A program made the translations under genes and the position numbers. A stretch of DNA of 64,000 nucleotides from Parelaphostrongylus tenuis (Eukaryota; Nematoda; Chromadorea; Rhabditida; Metastrongylidae): NCBI GenBank assembly GCA_019055375.1, contig JAHQIW010006337.1, forward strand, positions 123,586 to 187,585, in the 5' to 3' direction. Below, piece by piece: positions 52,739 through 63,426 of this stretch. The notes below the pieces were generated by a model. The model saw only the letters and a list, made by a program, of their open reading frames with translations. It did no database searches and was not told the origin of the DNA. Within the stretch, counting starts at the first letter, position 1. Each line of letters starts with the position of its first letter.

Positions 52739-55700
52739 GTTATGCTGTGATGCGTCGTCAGGCGGCTTCGTCGTCGGATCGTCGCATCCATCAACAGAAC
52801 TCTCATTTTCGTAGTATGATCTCAATGATCACGGCTGTTCTTGTGGCACTCGGCGCGATTTTAAGCTTCTTCGTCCAAGGATTCAAGCGATTACATCGTG
52901 CGGTTAGCGGTCTTGTTATTGTTATGCATCATTATATCGTTGTAGAGCTCACAATCATAGCAGCAGCAGCTCCAACATTAGCTTTACAAACGGCTTTAAT
53001 CTTTTTTTTTTGATGAAATCTTGTGCTTATTGCTCGATTTTGATTTGAAAGTACTTAGCAGCATCTCTGACCCTTCTTTTGGAGGTAAAGCATTTGTATG
53101 AATATCAATCCATCAGCAATTTCCATACTTCTCTTCGCCTTGCCTCTGGAAGTTTGGCTTTCACATCTCATTTTTTACTATTACTTAATCTCTGCCCATA
53201 TTCTAACTCTTTGGTGACAAGGCCTTCTTCACTATTTTTTTTTCAGATGTATAGTAGGCATTTGATAGCTCAAGTCGGTTCTCAAACCTTGGTTATTTGC
53301 TGAAGAGACCTTACTAGTGCGCTGTAGCAGCGGATACAATTTTACGTTTTGCCTTTGGCGCGTATTATAGCGCGTCTCTTGAATTGCCTCTACGCGCAAT
53401 GCTTCCAGAGCCGCCCTGAAAGCGCGCGATTTTCGTTATTTATTTGAAGATTTTTTTCTCCATTTTGTAGAAATTTGTAGGTTTTTTGTATTAGAGATGT
53501 GGAAGAAACATAGTTTCATCGTTCTGTGGGTATTACCTTTTACTTCCATGTTATATTGTCAAATAAACTCGCTATGAAGCGTAAGCCTAGGAGTGAATGC
53601 GCAGTCTTCTTATTCTGTAGCGCTCTATGTAGATCTTTTTAAATCAAACTCAACATTAGCATCGGATAATTTTATGGTATTGAATAACTACTTAAAGTCT
53701 GATGAAAGACCAGCAACAAATTCTAGCCAAAGAGAAAAGACGCATCGAGTGTGAAACATGGTCTTAGTTCCGCTGCTACTGCGCACCATAAAAGCCTTCC
53801 AGAAAATAGGCATCCTTTCAAAATCGCCGATATTCAAGCTATCGGGTGACTACTGAACGTCTCAAACTAGCAGAAAAGTTCTATCTAAAGAGTCGAAACA
53901 TAGGTTTCCCATCAATTCTTTTGCAATAATGAGACAAAAAGACCTATTAGGGAGACGTCAAATGTGGTTTTATGTCACTTGGACGTATCAGTAACAGCAA
54001 GAAGTTTTGTTGAAAAATTAGTTTGCAAATTTTCAAATACTGCTTTTTCCAGTACGCTAAATATCAGGTGGTGAAGTATGATCACGTCCCATGCTCTCCA
54101 CTAACCGCTCACCGACTGAGTAAGTTCTGAAACTGATTTCTTCTGAAAATTTGCCCTTTCGAGCTTATGAGATCCATAGTTTTTTTTTTCTCAGGCATTA
54201 TGCGAAAAAAAATTCTGGTACTTGATTTGGACGAAACGCTCATTCATTCGCATCACGATGGTGTTATTCGTCCAATGGTTAAACCAGGCACGCCATCCGA
54301 TTTCACAATAAAGGTATAAGATAATGATAACATGTTTGAAACGTCTTTAAAGTGCATAAAGAGTTGTTAAGGTGGTCATTGATCGCCATCCGGTGAGGTT
54401 TTCGGTACACGCGCGACCACATGTAGACTACTTCCTTTCTATCGTTAGTGAGTGGTATGTTAGAACATTTTCAGTTCTTCCGAATATCATTCTTTCGAGC
54501 ACCGACATTTGGTACTTTGGTCTTTTTATTGGGCACGCTTTGGGTCGAATATAAAAGTGCTGAAAACTCTGTCTCTGACATAACAAGTGGTTAGCGAGAA
54601 AATGAGTTAATATCAATCTACTCCTAGGTTTGACTTAGTGGTCTTCACAGCGAGCATGGAAGTGTATGGAACTCACGTGGCAGATAAACTTGATAATGGA
54701 CGGGGTATCTTAAATAGGAGGTTTGTAGTTCTGGTCAGGTTTAATGGCACGTTAAGACTTTATGAATAATGCTTAACAAATATCTGCTGCCTATTAATTC
54801 GAGGCTGGGTGCGATGTGAAAGACAACCGTGAGAATGCTGAGATACAAGCAAATTCGTAAGCAGTAAGTATTCATTTAGATACTTAGACAGCCCGTCTCC
54901 GCTGATAGTGCGGGCCCCAGCACAGTTTCCATTTCGTTTCTCTCTCGCACAATAGTCGTCCATGTGGTGGTCTGCTTCGAGCATAGTGATGTACGCAAGG
55001 CTCATTACGTAAATCCTAATTTGTTGGTATCTGCAGATGCAGATGATTGATGTTAGCCGAAAACACTTCTGCGCATGATTTGGTCAGTTATCGAAGAAGA
55101 TGCTTCGTTCTCTTGAGGTTCATTCCACTCGTCTTTTCGACCATCAGTCATCTATTCCTTTTATCATGTGACTGACAATCTGTTTGTTTAGTAATGTACA
55201 ACTTCTCAATCCCAAAGATCGAATCGTTTTTGAAGATCTGAGTTGCGCAATCGGTTAGCCGTTATGTTTGCTAATAAACCTCTGATGATATCGTTTGAGC
55301 GCTCTATCAGTGGTAAGGATTTGTTGACGTGGGCAAAGTGTCGACTCATGTCTTTGGTACATAACAGAGCACTGAAGGGGACTGCTGAATCAAAAGGGTT
55401 AACGCGGAGTTTAGGGTTAGTGTGATGGTTGTTGGCTTCTTTAAGTGAACCAAATGCGGCTATGCTGCTCTTTTTCATCTAGTTACTCTTTCATGTTGTT
55501 CTTCACGTTCATTGAACGTCCAGAGTACACATACGAGGTGGTCTCCGTACCGAGAATCATCAGTTCGATTTGTTCACATCACATTACCTGTATGACTTGT
55601 CACCTGTTGTCCCGTTGATCGTTGAATGACTTGAGCGGGTACCAGCAACACTTGCATTTTACCTATCGCGTGCAAGAGTAACCCAGTTTGTTCTTCTCGC

Positions 55701-58414
55701 TCTAGGGCTTCGCTCATCATACCTTTCTTCTAGCCTTTTCCTGAAAAAATTGGACCATCGGATCGGTGGTCTTCCTGTTATAGCGCTTTACGTCCCGAGG
55801 AATCCAGTCAGTAACGGCTTTCGTCCATCGGTTGTCGTTGAAGCGCATCACTTACGTCACCACACAACATGGATTTCCGTAAGCTGCGTCTCTAACCTGT
55901 TCATGTGTAGTCTTGTCTTTTTCGCGCTTCTTTGAGTTCATTAAGCATCGTTTCTGCTTCACTGGTGCTCCTGGAAGTAGCTTGATAGACCGGTGGACCA
56001 ACGCAACTCACTGCGCAGGCCTTATATGCAGTCATTCACATTTAGCGACGCCTGAAGTTGTACGCATGTTCACCCCCAGGTATTGATCAATGAGTGAAAG
56101 TTTTCGCGTCATTACTGTCACATGCTTTTATCACCTGTATCATCTGTTGTCCCGTGGATCGTCGAGGTGAGTCGAGCGGGTACCAGCAACACTTCCATTT
56201 ATCCCATATCACGTGCAAGACTAGCCCAGTGGGTCTTCCTCGTTCAAGGGATTCGCTGTGTATCATATCTTCCATTCATGCCCTTCGTGAAGAAATTGGA
56301 CCATCGGGTCGGTGGTATTCCTGTAGAGCGCTGATGTCCCGAGGAATCCAGTCGGTAACGGTCTCTCGTTCATCCGTTGTCGTTGAAGCGCTTCACGTGT
56401 CCAGCCCACCTTCGATATCCTGGCGTGTAGAACGGATCGATATGTGATCTTCAAGCGCTGACGTAGGTCGGAACTTCGAATCCTTTCTCTCATTTGCGAG
56501 GTACGGATATTCCTTAACATCGACCTTTCGACTGCGCGTTCAATAATGCCAAGTGATCTTCCATCCTGCTTACGTAGCTACAGCTTTCTGATGCATACGT
56601 CAGGGTAGAGATAGTCGTTGAGTTGATAAGGTGGGCACGAAAGTCGATGTTTTTGCTCCTCTTCACTGCATCCTTCGATGCTCTTAAACGTTCCCCAAGG
56701 CGCTCGTTTCCTCCTGCTCAACTCTGGAGCTAGGTCGTTCATCATGTTGATTTCACGACCTAAATAGACGTGACTGGAGCAATCGGAAATGTTCGTTTCG
56801 TTGAGCGTAAATGGGGCATCCGAAGCCCATTCGTTCTTCATGGACATCGTTTTTGTCTTATTTAGTTGAAGGCCAATCTTTCCACAGGCGTTGTCGAAAT
56901 CGGGGAGCATTCGTTCTTCTTGGCTGATTCTTGCCGATGTTATGTGGAGATATCATCAGTAAAGCGAAGATAGTTTGATTGTCGACCGTTGATTTTCACT
57001 CCCAAATCGTCCTATTCTAATGTTCGCATGACATTTTGGAGGGTGGCAGTGAGTAATTTTGGCAGAAGTGTATCGTCTTGTCGGATCCATCTTCTTACGT
57101 CATAAACACCATGGATTTTCCATAAGGTGCGTCTCTGACCTGTTCATGTATAGTCTTGTCTTTTTTTGCACTTCGTTGAGTTCGTTGAGCAACGTTCTGT
57201 TTTACTGGTGCTGCTGGAAAAGATGACGATGTCATCAGCAAAACATTATCTGATTGGAATCTACCATAAGTACGTATACCATTCTCATTCCAATCGAGTG
57301 ACTTAATAGTCCAGAAATTGAGGCAATGGACGACTTTGGCAATATGGAATTTCTTAGTCGGACTCTTTTTCTTAGGGGTACGATCACCAGATGCATAAAC
57401 TGTATTCTCGTGTTGTAGTTTCAGTAACAAACAGTTAGTGTTTGTATGCAGGACAGGTCCTACACCTCTTTTTCGTAGTCGATGAAAGTTAAGACTAGGA
57501 GCAAGTGATATTCCGACAGACTTCAATGAACAGTGGAACGGCTAAGCTGTGATCCAAGTAGCAAAACCCTTTCGGAATCCTCCTTACTCAACTGGTTTGT
57601 CTCATCCATTGTCTTCCATCTGCACAGAAGTTAGGCAGTAAACAAAAAAATTGTAATTTCGGGTCTATCTTCAAATCAATTAGGTTTAATGCTGTTTTGA
57701 TTTGTTCCATCCAGGCCAATCTTCTTTTCGATTGATTGCTGATAGCACAGATATGGTCAAAATAACTTCTAGAAAGGCAGAGCAAGAGCCAGCGATGGTG
57801 TGGTGGGAAACTCGTCCCACTTCCATATAGAGTAATTACATGCTCGATGCTACTAGGTTCAGAGTTTTGCTAGTATCTCAACTTTCTTGCGGTTATGTTC
57901 TTCATGGATGACTGGAAAATCGAGGTTTATATCATAATGTGAAGAATTAGGCAAACTCTCATGAGCTTTGGGTTACCTTTTGGCTTCTCTAATGCTTAAT
58001 AAATAATTGTGAGGAGTGTTCAGACTAGGTGAGTGTTCATTAAGATATTTCCGACAGCACTGTACTATGGATTACGGTGGTTACACGAAAGATCTCAGTG
58101 CTATTCACCAGGATCTTTCGTCTATTTTTATTCTGGACAACTCACCGGAGCGTACAGAAAGTTTCCTCGTAAGCAAATCTTTCTACTTCTTATTTTTCCT
58201 TTGAAATTTAGTTCTTAGATATTTATACAGATTGTGCTAAGAGATCTCATCGGCTCATTATTTAGAGAACGCTATTCCCATTCCTTCGTGGTTTTCTGAT
58301 CCGTCCGACACATGCCTTCTGAATTTGTTGCCGTTTCTCGATGCGTTACGGTTCACGTCCGATGTACGGAGTATTTTGAGTCGAAATCAACAAAGCTTCA
58401 ATCAAGTCTGGTAG
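52739..58414 (+). CDS. cnep-1: CTDNEP1/Dullard-type nuclear envelope phosphatase, seven exons, one frameshift
   Basis: Exons: 52739-52902, 54053-54119, 54195-54313, 54372-54454, 54628-54720, 58045-58168, 58266-58414 (TAG 58412-58414). All junction phases agree except for one missing base in exon 6. A TTTGCAG acceptor (to 52738) suits spliced-leader trans-splicing. Start is ATG 52750 or, by family length, ATG 52816, which puts a hydrophobic helix ([17 protein letters not shown]) at the N-terminus. HAD/CTD phosphatase motifs: [14 protein letters not shown] (nucleophile DxDxT), [11 protein letters not shown], and ILDNSP, then [20 protein letters not shown] and VRSVLSRN near the end. About 240 residues, like human CTDNEP1 (244). 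In worms and vertebrates the enzyme dephosphorylates lipin at the ER/nuclear envelope with NEP1R1. The frameshift follows ILDNSP: codon GGA lacks one G at 58147-58149. Confidence 0.93.
53290..53965. repeat. Diverged repeat R2 in cnep-1 intron 1
   Basis: CCTTACTAGTGCGCTGTAGC and GCGCGCGATTTTCGTTATTT match the block at 58.96-59.10 kb (CTTCTTAGTGCGGTGTAGC, GCGCGATTTTTATTA). Later part (AAAAGACGCATCGAGTGTGA, CAGAAAATAGGCATC) resembles family R interiors. Confidence 0.5.
54888..55160 (-). mobile_element. RTE 3'-terminal fragment in cnep-1 intron 5
   Basis: Minus reading [20 protein letters not shown] then [18 protein letters not shown] equals the 3' end of the 50.3-51.5 kb RTE (MLEADHHYGRQLRDRETNGN). 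It is antisense to the host gene. Confidence 0.75.
55590..55990 (-). mobile_element. RTE fragment with internal deletion in cnep-1 intron 5
   Basis: CCTGTTGTCCCGTTGATCGT to GGTTGTCGTTGAAGCGCATC is the 3' end seen also at 12.5 and 56.1 kb. It then jumps at about 55870 to an upstream RT segment (TGCGTCTCTAACCTGTTCAT; compare 57.12 kb), showing a deletion join. Confidence 0.7.
56130..57540 (-). mobile_element. RTE-type LINE, reverse transcriptase half, in cnep-1 intron 5
   Basis: Minus frames in order from 57.5 kb: [54 protein letters not shown] with [45 protein letters not shown], and the C-terminal [20 protein letters not shown]. This is the standard RTE order through to the 3' end. Several frameshifts; no endonuclease. 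Confidence 0.85.
57600..58020. other. Intron 5 of cnep-1, remainder
   Basis: Unrecognised AT-rich sequence between the RTE and exon 6. Confidence 0.5.
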
Positions 58415-58930
58415 TGGTGCTTTAGCACAACCAGCGGTCACATTCGTGAGTTCGTTTGAAAAATTTTTCAACGTCTTTTTTTCTTGTTTCGTGAAAACGC
58501 TAGTATTTTCTGTAGATATGATTGAAGCTGGAAGATGTTCGCCATTGAAAATAATCATATACGAATACAACGATGTGCTTTTTATTGTTCCGCTATAATT
58601 CTCATCGTATTTTAGTTTTTTGCCAAGCCTTTATGTGAAGTTAACTAGCATTTTGAGTAGATTATTAGGTGCTTTTCCGTTATCGGTCAACATTTTTGAG
58701 AACCGCGTTTCTACTCTACCATGGAAATCGATAATTATTATCAAATGATCTCAAATGATAGCTCAAATCTTGAAAATTTTCAATGCTATACTTCATATAT
58801 GAAAAGGCCTTTATAGTGCACCGTAGCAGTAGAAGTAAAATTACGTTTCGCTTTTCGTCTCGGCATATTTTTCGCTTGACCAAGCATTTTTCCAGACGTC
58901 CAATAATCATTCGAAGGTTGAAATCTCGAT
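58415..58930. other. 3' flank of cnep-1 (3' UTR and beyond)
   Basis: AT-rich; no canonical AATAAA close to the stop. Variant ATTAAA/AATAAT-like signals such as GAAAATAATC at 58547 are possible. Confidence 0.35.
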
Positions 58931-58939
58931 GATTTCAAC

Positions 58940-59465
58940 TGTGAAATTGTTTTCACAGAAGGACTTCTTAGTGCGGTGTAGCAGCCAAAACAAGATTGCG
59001 TTTTTGCACTCGCAGTGCATTTCTTATGGACTGAATGGCTGCGTATTGATCGCTCGTCGCGAGTCACATATGCTGCGCGATTTTTATTAGTAAATTTAAG
59101 GTGTTTTCTCCGTTTTGAAAACGTGGCATTTTGACATTAAGATGAAAGCCTAAGCTTACAAATGATAGAACAATGTATCTACTACGATCCCAGAACGAAA
59201 AATTTAGGAAATCTTTGCGAAACGGGGAAAAGATTATTCTAAATAATTGACGGATATATGCGCAAAAACGCTCCGAATTTGAAGCATAGCTTTATTTTTA
59301 TTGCTGGAGTGCACTAAGAAGGCCTTTTTGAAATGAACAGCATCAAAACTGTCGAGACTCGGGCTAGTGAAAGGCTACTGGAATTCAAAAAAATGCAAAA
59401 AAAAAAAACCGTTATTGCCAAAGAGTCGATAATGAAAGCCGATAACGGAAAAATACCGATTATCG
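58940..59465. repeat. Diverged repeat R2, second copy
   Basis: See the copy at 53.29-53.96 kb; shared blocks are in the same orientation and order. Confidence 0.45.
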
Positions 59466-59772
59466 TTTGAAAAGAGGTGTTGTGTCAGGATATAATACTA
59501 ATAAGTTCGTTCCTTTTTCTTCATTTTTCGTATTAGAGATTCTGATCGGTCATGGTGTGTATTTTGTCAATTTCTGCTCCCCTATTGCTATACCATCCTT
59601 GTCAAACCCTATTATATTTTCGCAATGAAGGAAGCAAAGACTGGATGAGTCGTAGACAATATTCCTACGAAAGTCTTTATGTTCTATTCTTTTTTGTTTC
59701 AGAAGAGCATTTTTAGATTATTGAAATGTTTTCTATATAGGAAATGATTTCAGTTTTCTGGTCGATCCTTAC

Positions 59773-59930
59773 ATAGAGATGGTTTAGCTCCGCTAGATCA
59801 AATTGTTTCACGGACAATGGGTGGAGAGCACTTAAACGTAAAGCTTTGATTTTGTTATGTTGTTGAGTTGTTTGGTGAATGATTTTTAACGCCTGCGAAC
59901 GTTTGGATTCCTTCTGCGTGCTTTCCATGT
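59773..59930 (-). CDS. Candidate first coding exon, basic/helical, unrecognised
   Basis: Minus: acceptor ACCAATCAG (AG 59932-59931) two bases before ATG 59928-59926, a spacing typical of spliced-leader addition. The 52 codons read MESTQKESKRSQALKIIHQT, TQQHNKIKALRLSALHPLSV and KQFDLAELNHLY, and end at a donor TAT/GTAAGG (59772). Further exons would lie leftwards, under or beyond cnep-1; none recognised. Confidence 0.38.
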
Positions 59931-59949
59931 CTGATTGGTTACTGTGTAC

Positions 59950-61150
59950 GAGCTCATTTGTTTTCTATTTTTCTTCTCTATAAAATTTAGTTCTTGTTTT
60001 TTTGCTACTGACTAATATGCGGTAAATTAACAATCTCCAACATCCCTGGCATACATATCGTCATAGTTATTCGAACTTGCTGCTCCAGTGTAGCTTTTGA
60101 ACTATTTGTATCCAGAGAAGGGTTTGTTTATACATCATTTACAATGAAACGCCACTGTTTCTGATTTCTAATTTATTTTCAAATTTTCCTGAAGCTCTTA
60201 GCTGTATGTTTAATCCATGCCTTCCCCCTCAATGGAGCGTTGAGCTTCTCATGAACCACTTTCTTGGGTTTTTACTTCTGACCAACATGTAGCAATATTA
60301 GTTGTTTTATAGCTGATATTCTGTTTGCTTAAAAGGCGTAAATTAATATTAACTTGATTTCTTGACCCGCTTTTACCCATTTCATTACATTTATGACCAA
60401 GTAAAAATTAAAGTCACATACCTTATGAGGTGCAATTGATGATGTTCCAGGCTTGATTTGAGCTATAATAATACTATTAGTACTTACTTAATTTCTCCAG
60501 CCTTAAATGCCGGTCATTTATCTCACGAGTACAACATGCATTGTGCTATTCAACAAAACTCACCGAATAGCTCTTTTCTCTCACGTCAAGTTTTTTGCTT
60601 TTCTTTTTCTTCCTGGGTGGATTTGAAAACTAGCCCACCTGGTTTATGATGTTACGGATTCGATTTCAATCTAGTGCGTTTGGTCATAATTGTTGTTTTT
60701 TCAATATTTTTTACTCTTAAATCGAGAGTTCTCTGAGTTAAATGGGACCACTATCGAGAATGGTGCTTAAGTCACCAATAGAAATCCCTGTAGCATTGAT
60801 GGCCTCAGAAACTACCATCGAAATCAATTCGAGGTACTTTAGACATTATGGTTCCATGAGATTTTTTGTTATCTAACATCGAATATCCATACAGGTGTAT
60901 TAATATTGTATTGTCGAAATTTCTGATAACAATATATAGTTTCGATGAATTTTACAATTTAGCAAGTCCGTTCTGCTCTTTCCAGAGACATTTATCCATT
61001 ATTCTTTATTAACGAATGTATACTTTGGTAATTTGTTGTTGTTGTTCCTTTTTCGATTAACAGTGGAACGTTGATCTTTGCACGTTAAACATATGATGAA
61101 TAATATGCTGTTAGGATGTATTAATTTTGAGCCTTATCTCAAAGTAGGCG
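59950..61150. other. AT-rich stretch, nothing firm recognised
   Basis: A possible acceptor TTAATTTCTCCAG at about 60500 precedes an open stretch (HLSHEYNMHCAIQQNSPNSS), but no donor or partner was found. Confidence 0.35.
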
Positions 61151-61159
61151 ATTGAAAAT

Positions 61160-61167
61160 CTTTATAT

Positions 61168-61201
<34 letters not shown>

Positions 61202-61282
61202 AAATATATTTAAGTAATCGTATACACATACATATATGTATATAATGTATATATATATACATATGCATTTATATAAGCATGT
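61160..61282. repeat. (TA)n/(TACATA)n microsatellite
   Basis: Compound alternating repeat of the common type. Confidence 0.9.
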
Positions 61283-61359
61283 ATTAAATCACTTTGAAAC
61301 ATCGCACGTTGAGTGGAAATAGTTCGAGATTGATTCTTTTATATATCGGAGGTATATCC

Positions 61360-61500
61360 CCTTACAAGGAACTGAGTGAACCGAAAAGCACCGTGCTACT
61401 GATGAGATCGAAAGGCCAAAACACCTGTCTAGCACTTTGTAAGAAACCAGACCTCATGGGAGGCTTGAAACATGGTGTCATGATCATGAGTATTTGTGAT
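61360..61500 (+). repeat. Dispersed repeat family D, fourth copy
   Basis: GTGAACCGAAAAGCACCGTG, TACTGATGAGATCGAAAGG and CCAAAACACCTG; right flank AGGCTTGAAACATGGTGTCA matches the 41.2 kb copy. Confidence 0.5.
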
Positions 61501-62094
61501 TGTTGCGCATTGATATCGACTTGTTAAGTGCTGAATACGAATTTACTGAGATGAATACATCGTAGAAAAGCTCAAGCTTTCTGAGCGAGGCTACAGCGAT
61601 TAGTGGATTGATTTTCAAGAGTGACCTAAGATGTATTTAGCGTGTAAATAAATCGTTCGCACTTCACGATTATTCGAAATTATCGAGATTCTTGCTATGC
61701 GGACAACGATTATTAATCGTTCTGAACGAATTATGTAGCAGGTAACGTTCAACATTAGCAGGAGTTGAGCATGCGTTCACCGATAACGGGGACGTTTACT
61801 TTAACTGCACCATAGCCGCCACCGTTCTGTTATGACTCGTATAAACTATCGTAACTGTCTGCTTCAAGCCTTTAAACCCTTGACGAGTCACATGTACCGT
61901 TTTCGGTACATAGCGTGCGCCTCGCTTGCGGCGGTCGCGGTTGGTTTGAGTAAATCAAGTGCTTCTATGGAAATAGAAATTTATTTGTCGATTAAGGTTC
62001 TGAGGGCACATTATCAGTATTAAGTGATGCAACCACGGATCTCCCTTTTTGAGGAATCTCGCCCGGTTAGTCGCGAGAGCACGTGGCGCATCCC

Positions 62095-63285
62095 CAGGTG
62101 GTGAATATTAGAACTCAACACGAACCAAAGGCGACCGTGCGCTTCCCAGAGACGCAGGTGGATTCAGGGGATGAGCTCCTGCTTCTGTAGCACCGATTTG
62201 ACAAAACTATATCTCTAAGAGTCAAGTCGGCCGAAAGCCTACATTCAAGCGACTGGGAGGTACATAGTAGACGGTTAGGAAATGCCTCCAACAATAAGCT
62301 CCTCCGGCTCCTCAGAGTGAGACTGGCAAACTACTCGGTGAGTACCTCAGCTCCACGTTTAGAGCCTGGCAAGCTATACGCTGGGTATCAATGATGCTAG
62401 AAACATCAATAAATAATGAACCCTATTCCCCTGACTCCGAAGGAGCCCCCAGTACGGCAGCGCTGGGTAGGGCTAACACGAAGAGGCTGCTAAAATCTTG
62501 GGGCCGAACTAAGCTGGCCAAAATGGAAAAAAAATGACGATCTGTTACCTATAATGCAACGAACACTTGTTTCAAGAATCCGCTGTAGAAGATCTATTAA
62601 TTCAAGCAAGAAGGATAAGGTACGACGTCATTGGCCTGATTGAGACGAGAAGACGCTATTTTTTTCACGCTGTTTCATGACACTGGAGAAAAACTGCTTC
62701 TTTGGAACATGCGATCGGCAGAGTGTCGGGGGCGTTAGCGCCCTCGTCAAATCGAATTTGACCGATGAATATCGATTCATTTGAGCAACTGGCAACCCGT
62801 ATCGAACGATTACGGTTTGAAACGATGTGGTTCAGTGCCGGCTTTGACCATCTTCGTTGCTTACGCACCATCATCAAGCTATGACGAAGACAAAGTCAAA
62901 ACGTTCTATGCATATTCCTTAGAGAGTACCATACATTTTCCGGTGTCATTACGGGAGATTCTATTTCAAAAAGTGTGTTTAGAAGAACATCTGAAGAAAC
63001 GTTGCATGGGGCCAACAGATGAAATGGTACAAACAAGGTAGGAGGCTATCTGAGCTGATCGTGATGAGCAAAACCATCCATGGCAATATACAATTCCAAA
63101 AGCCACACTCTTAACGAGGGACGTGGAGTCTCCTAATGGAGAGCACCATAATGAATAGACCACATTTTAGTAAATCGAAGGTTTTGCCTGACCGATGTCG
63201 CTGATATTCCTGGGTTCCACACTGGTTACACCACCGCCTCTTTGGGCAACGTTCCGTTTTTTGCGCAAATGAAAGAAATCCTACA
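62095..63285 (+). mobile_element. RTE-type LINE, 5' UTR and endonuclease domain, truncated at a poly-G tract
   Basis: From about 62534 plus frames give MTICYL, AVEDLLIQARRIRYDVIGLI with ETR (metal-binding Glu of the APE-like endonuclease), GAFGGVSA-like LGTCDRQSVGG sequence, LRRCGSVPALTIFVAYAPSS with SYDEDKVKTF, then GEHHNE, DHILVNRRFCLTDVA, FHTG and ATFRF. The C-terminal GSDHRLL catalytic His region is visible but frameshifted. About 430 bases of GC-richer 5' UTR-like sequence precede it. The reverse transcriptase half is absent because the sequence changes to poly-G at 63289. Confidence 0.82.
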
Positions 63286-63288
63286 ACG

Positions 63289-63363
63289 GTGGGGGGGGGG
63301 GGGGGGGGGGGGGGGGTGGGGGGTGGAGGGGGGGGGGGGTTGGGGGGCAGGGGACACAGGGGT

Positions 63364-63397
<34 letters not shown>

Positions 63398-63426
63398 AAA
63401 AAAAAGGGGGGGGGGGGGGGGGGGGG
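63289..63426. repeat. Poly-G low-complexity tract
   Basis: Runs of up to about 27 consecutive G, broken by single T, A or C. Nothing similar exists elsewhere in the window. Likely artefact. Confidence 0.9.

Noticed and set aside
58346..58570. 74-codon minus frame at the end of cnep-1
   Set aside because: Antisense shadow of the conserved last exon.
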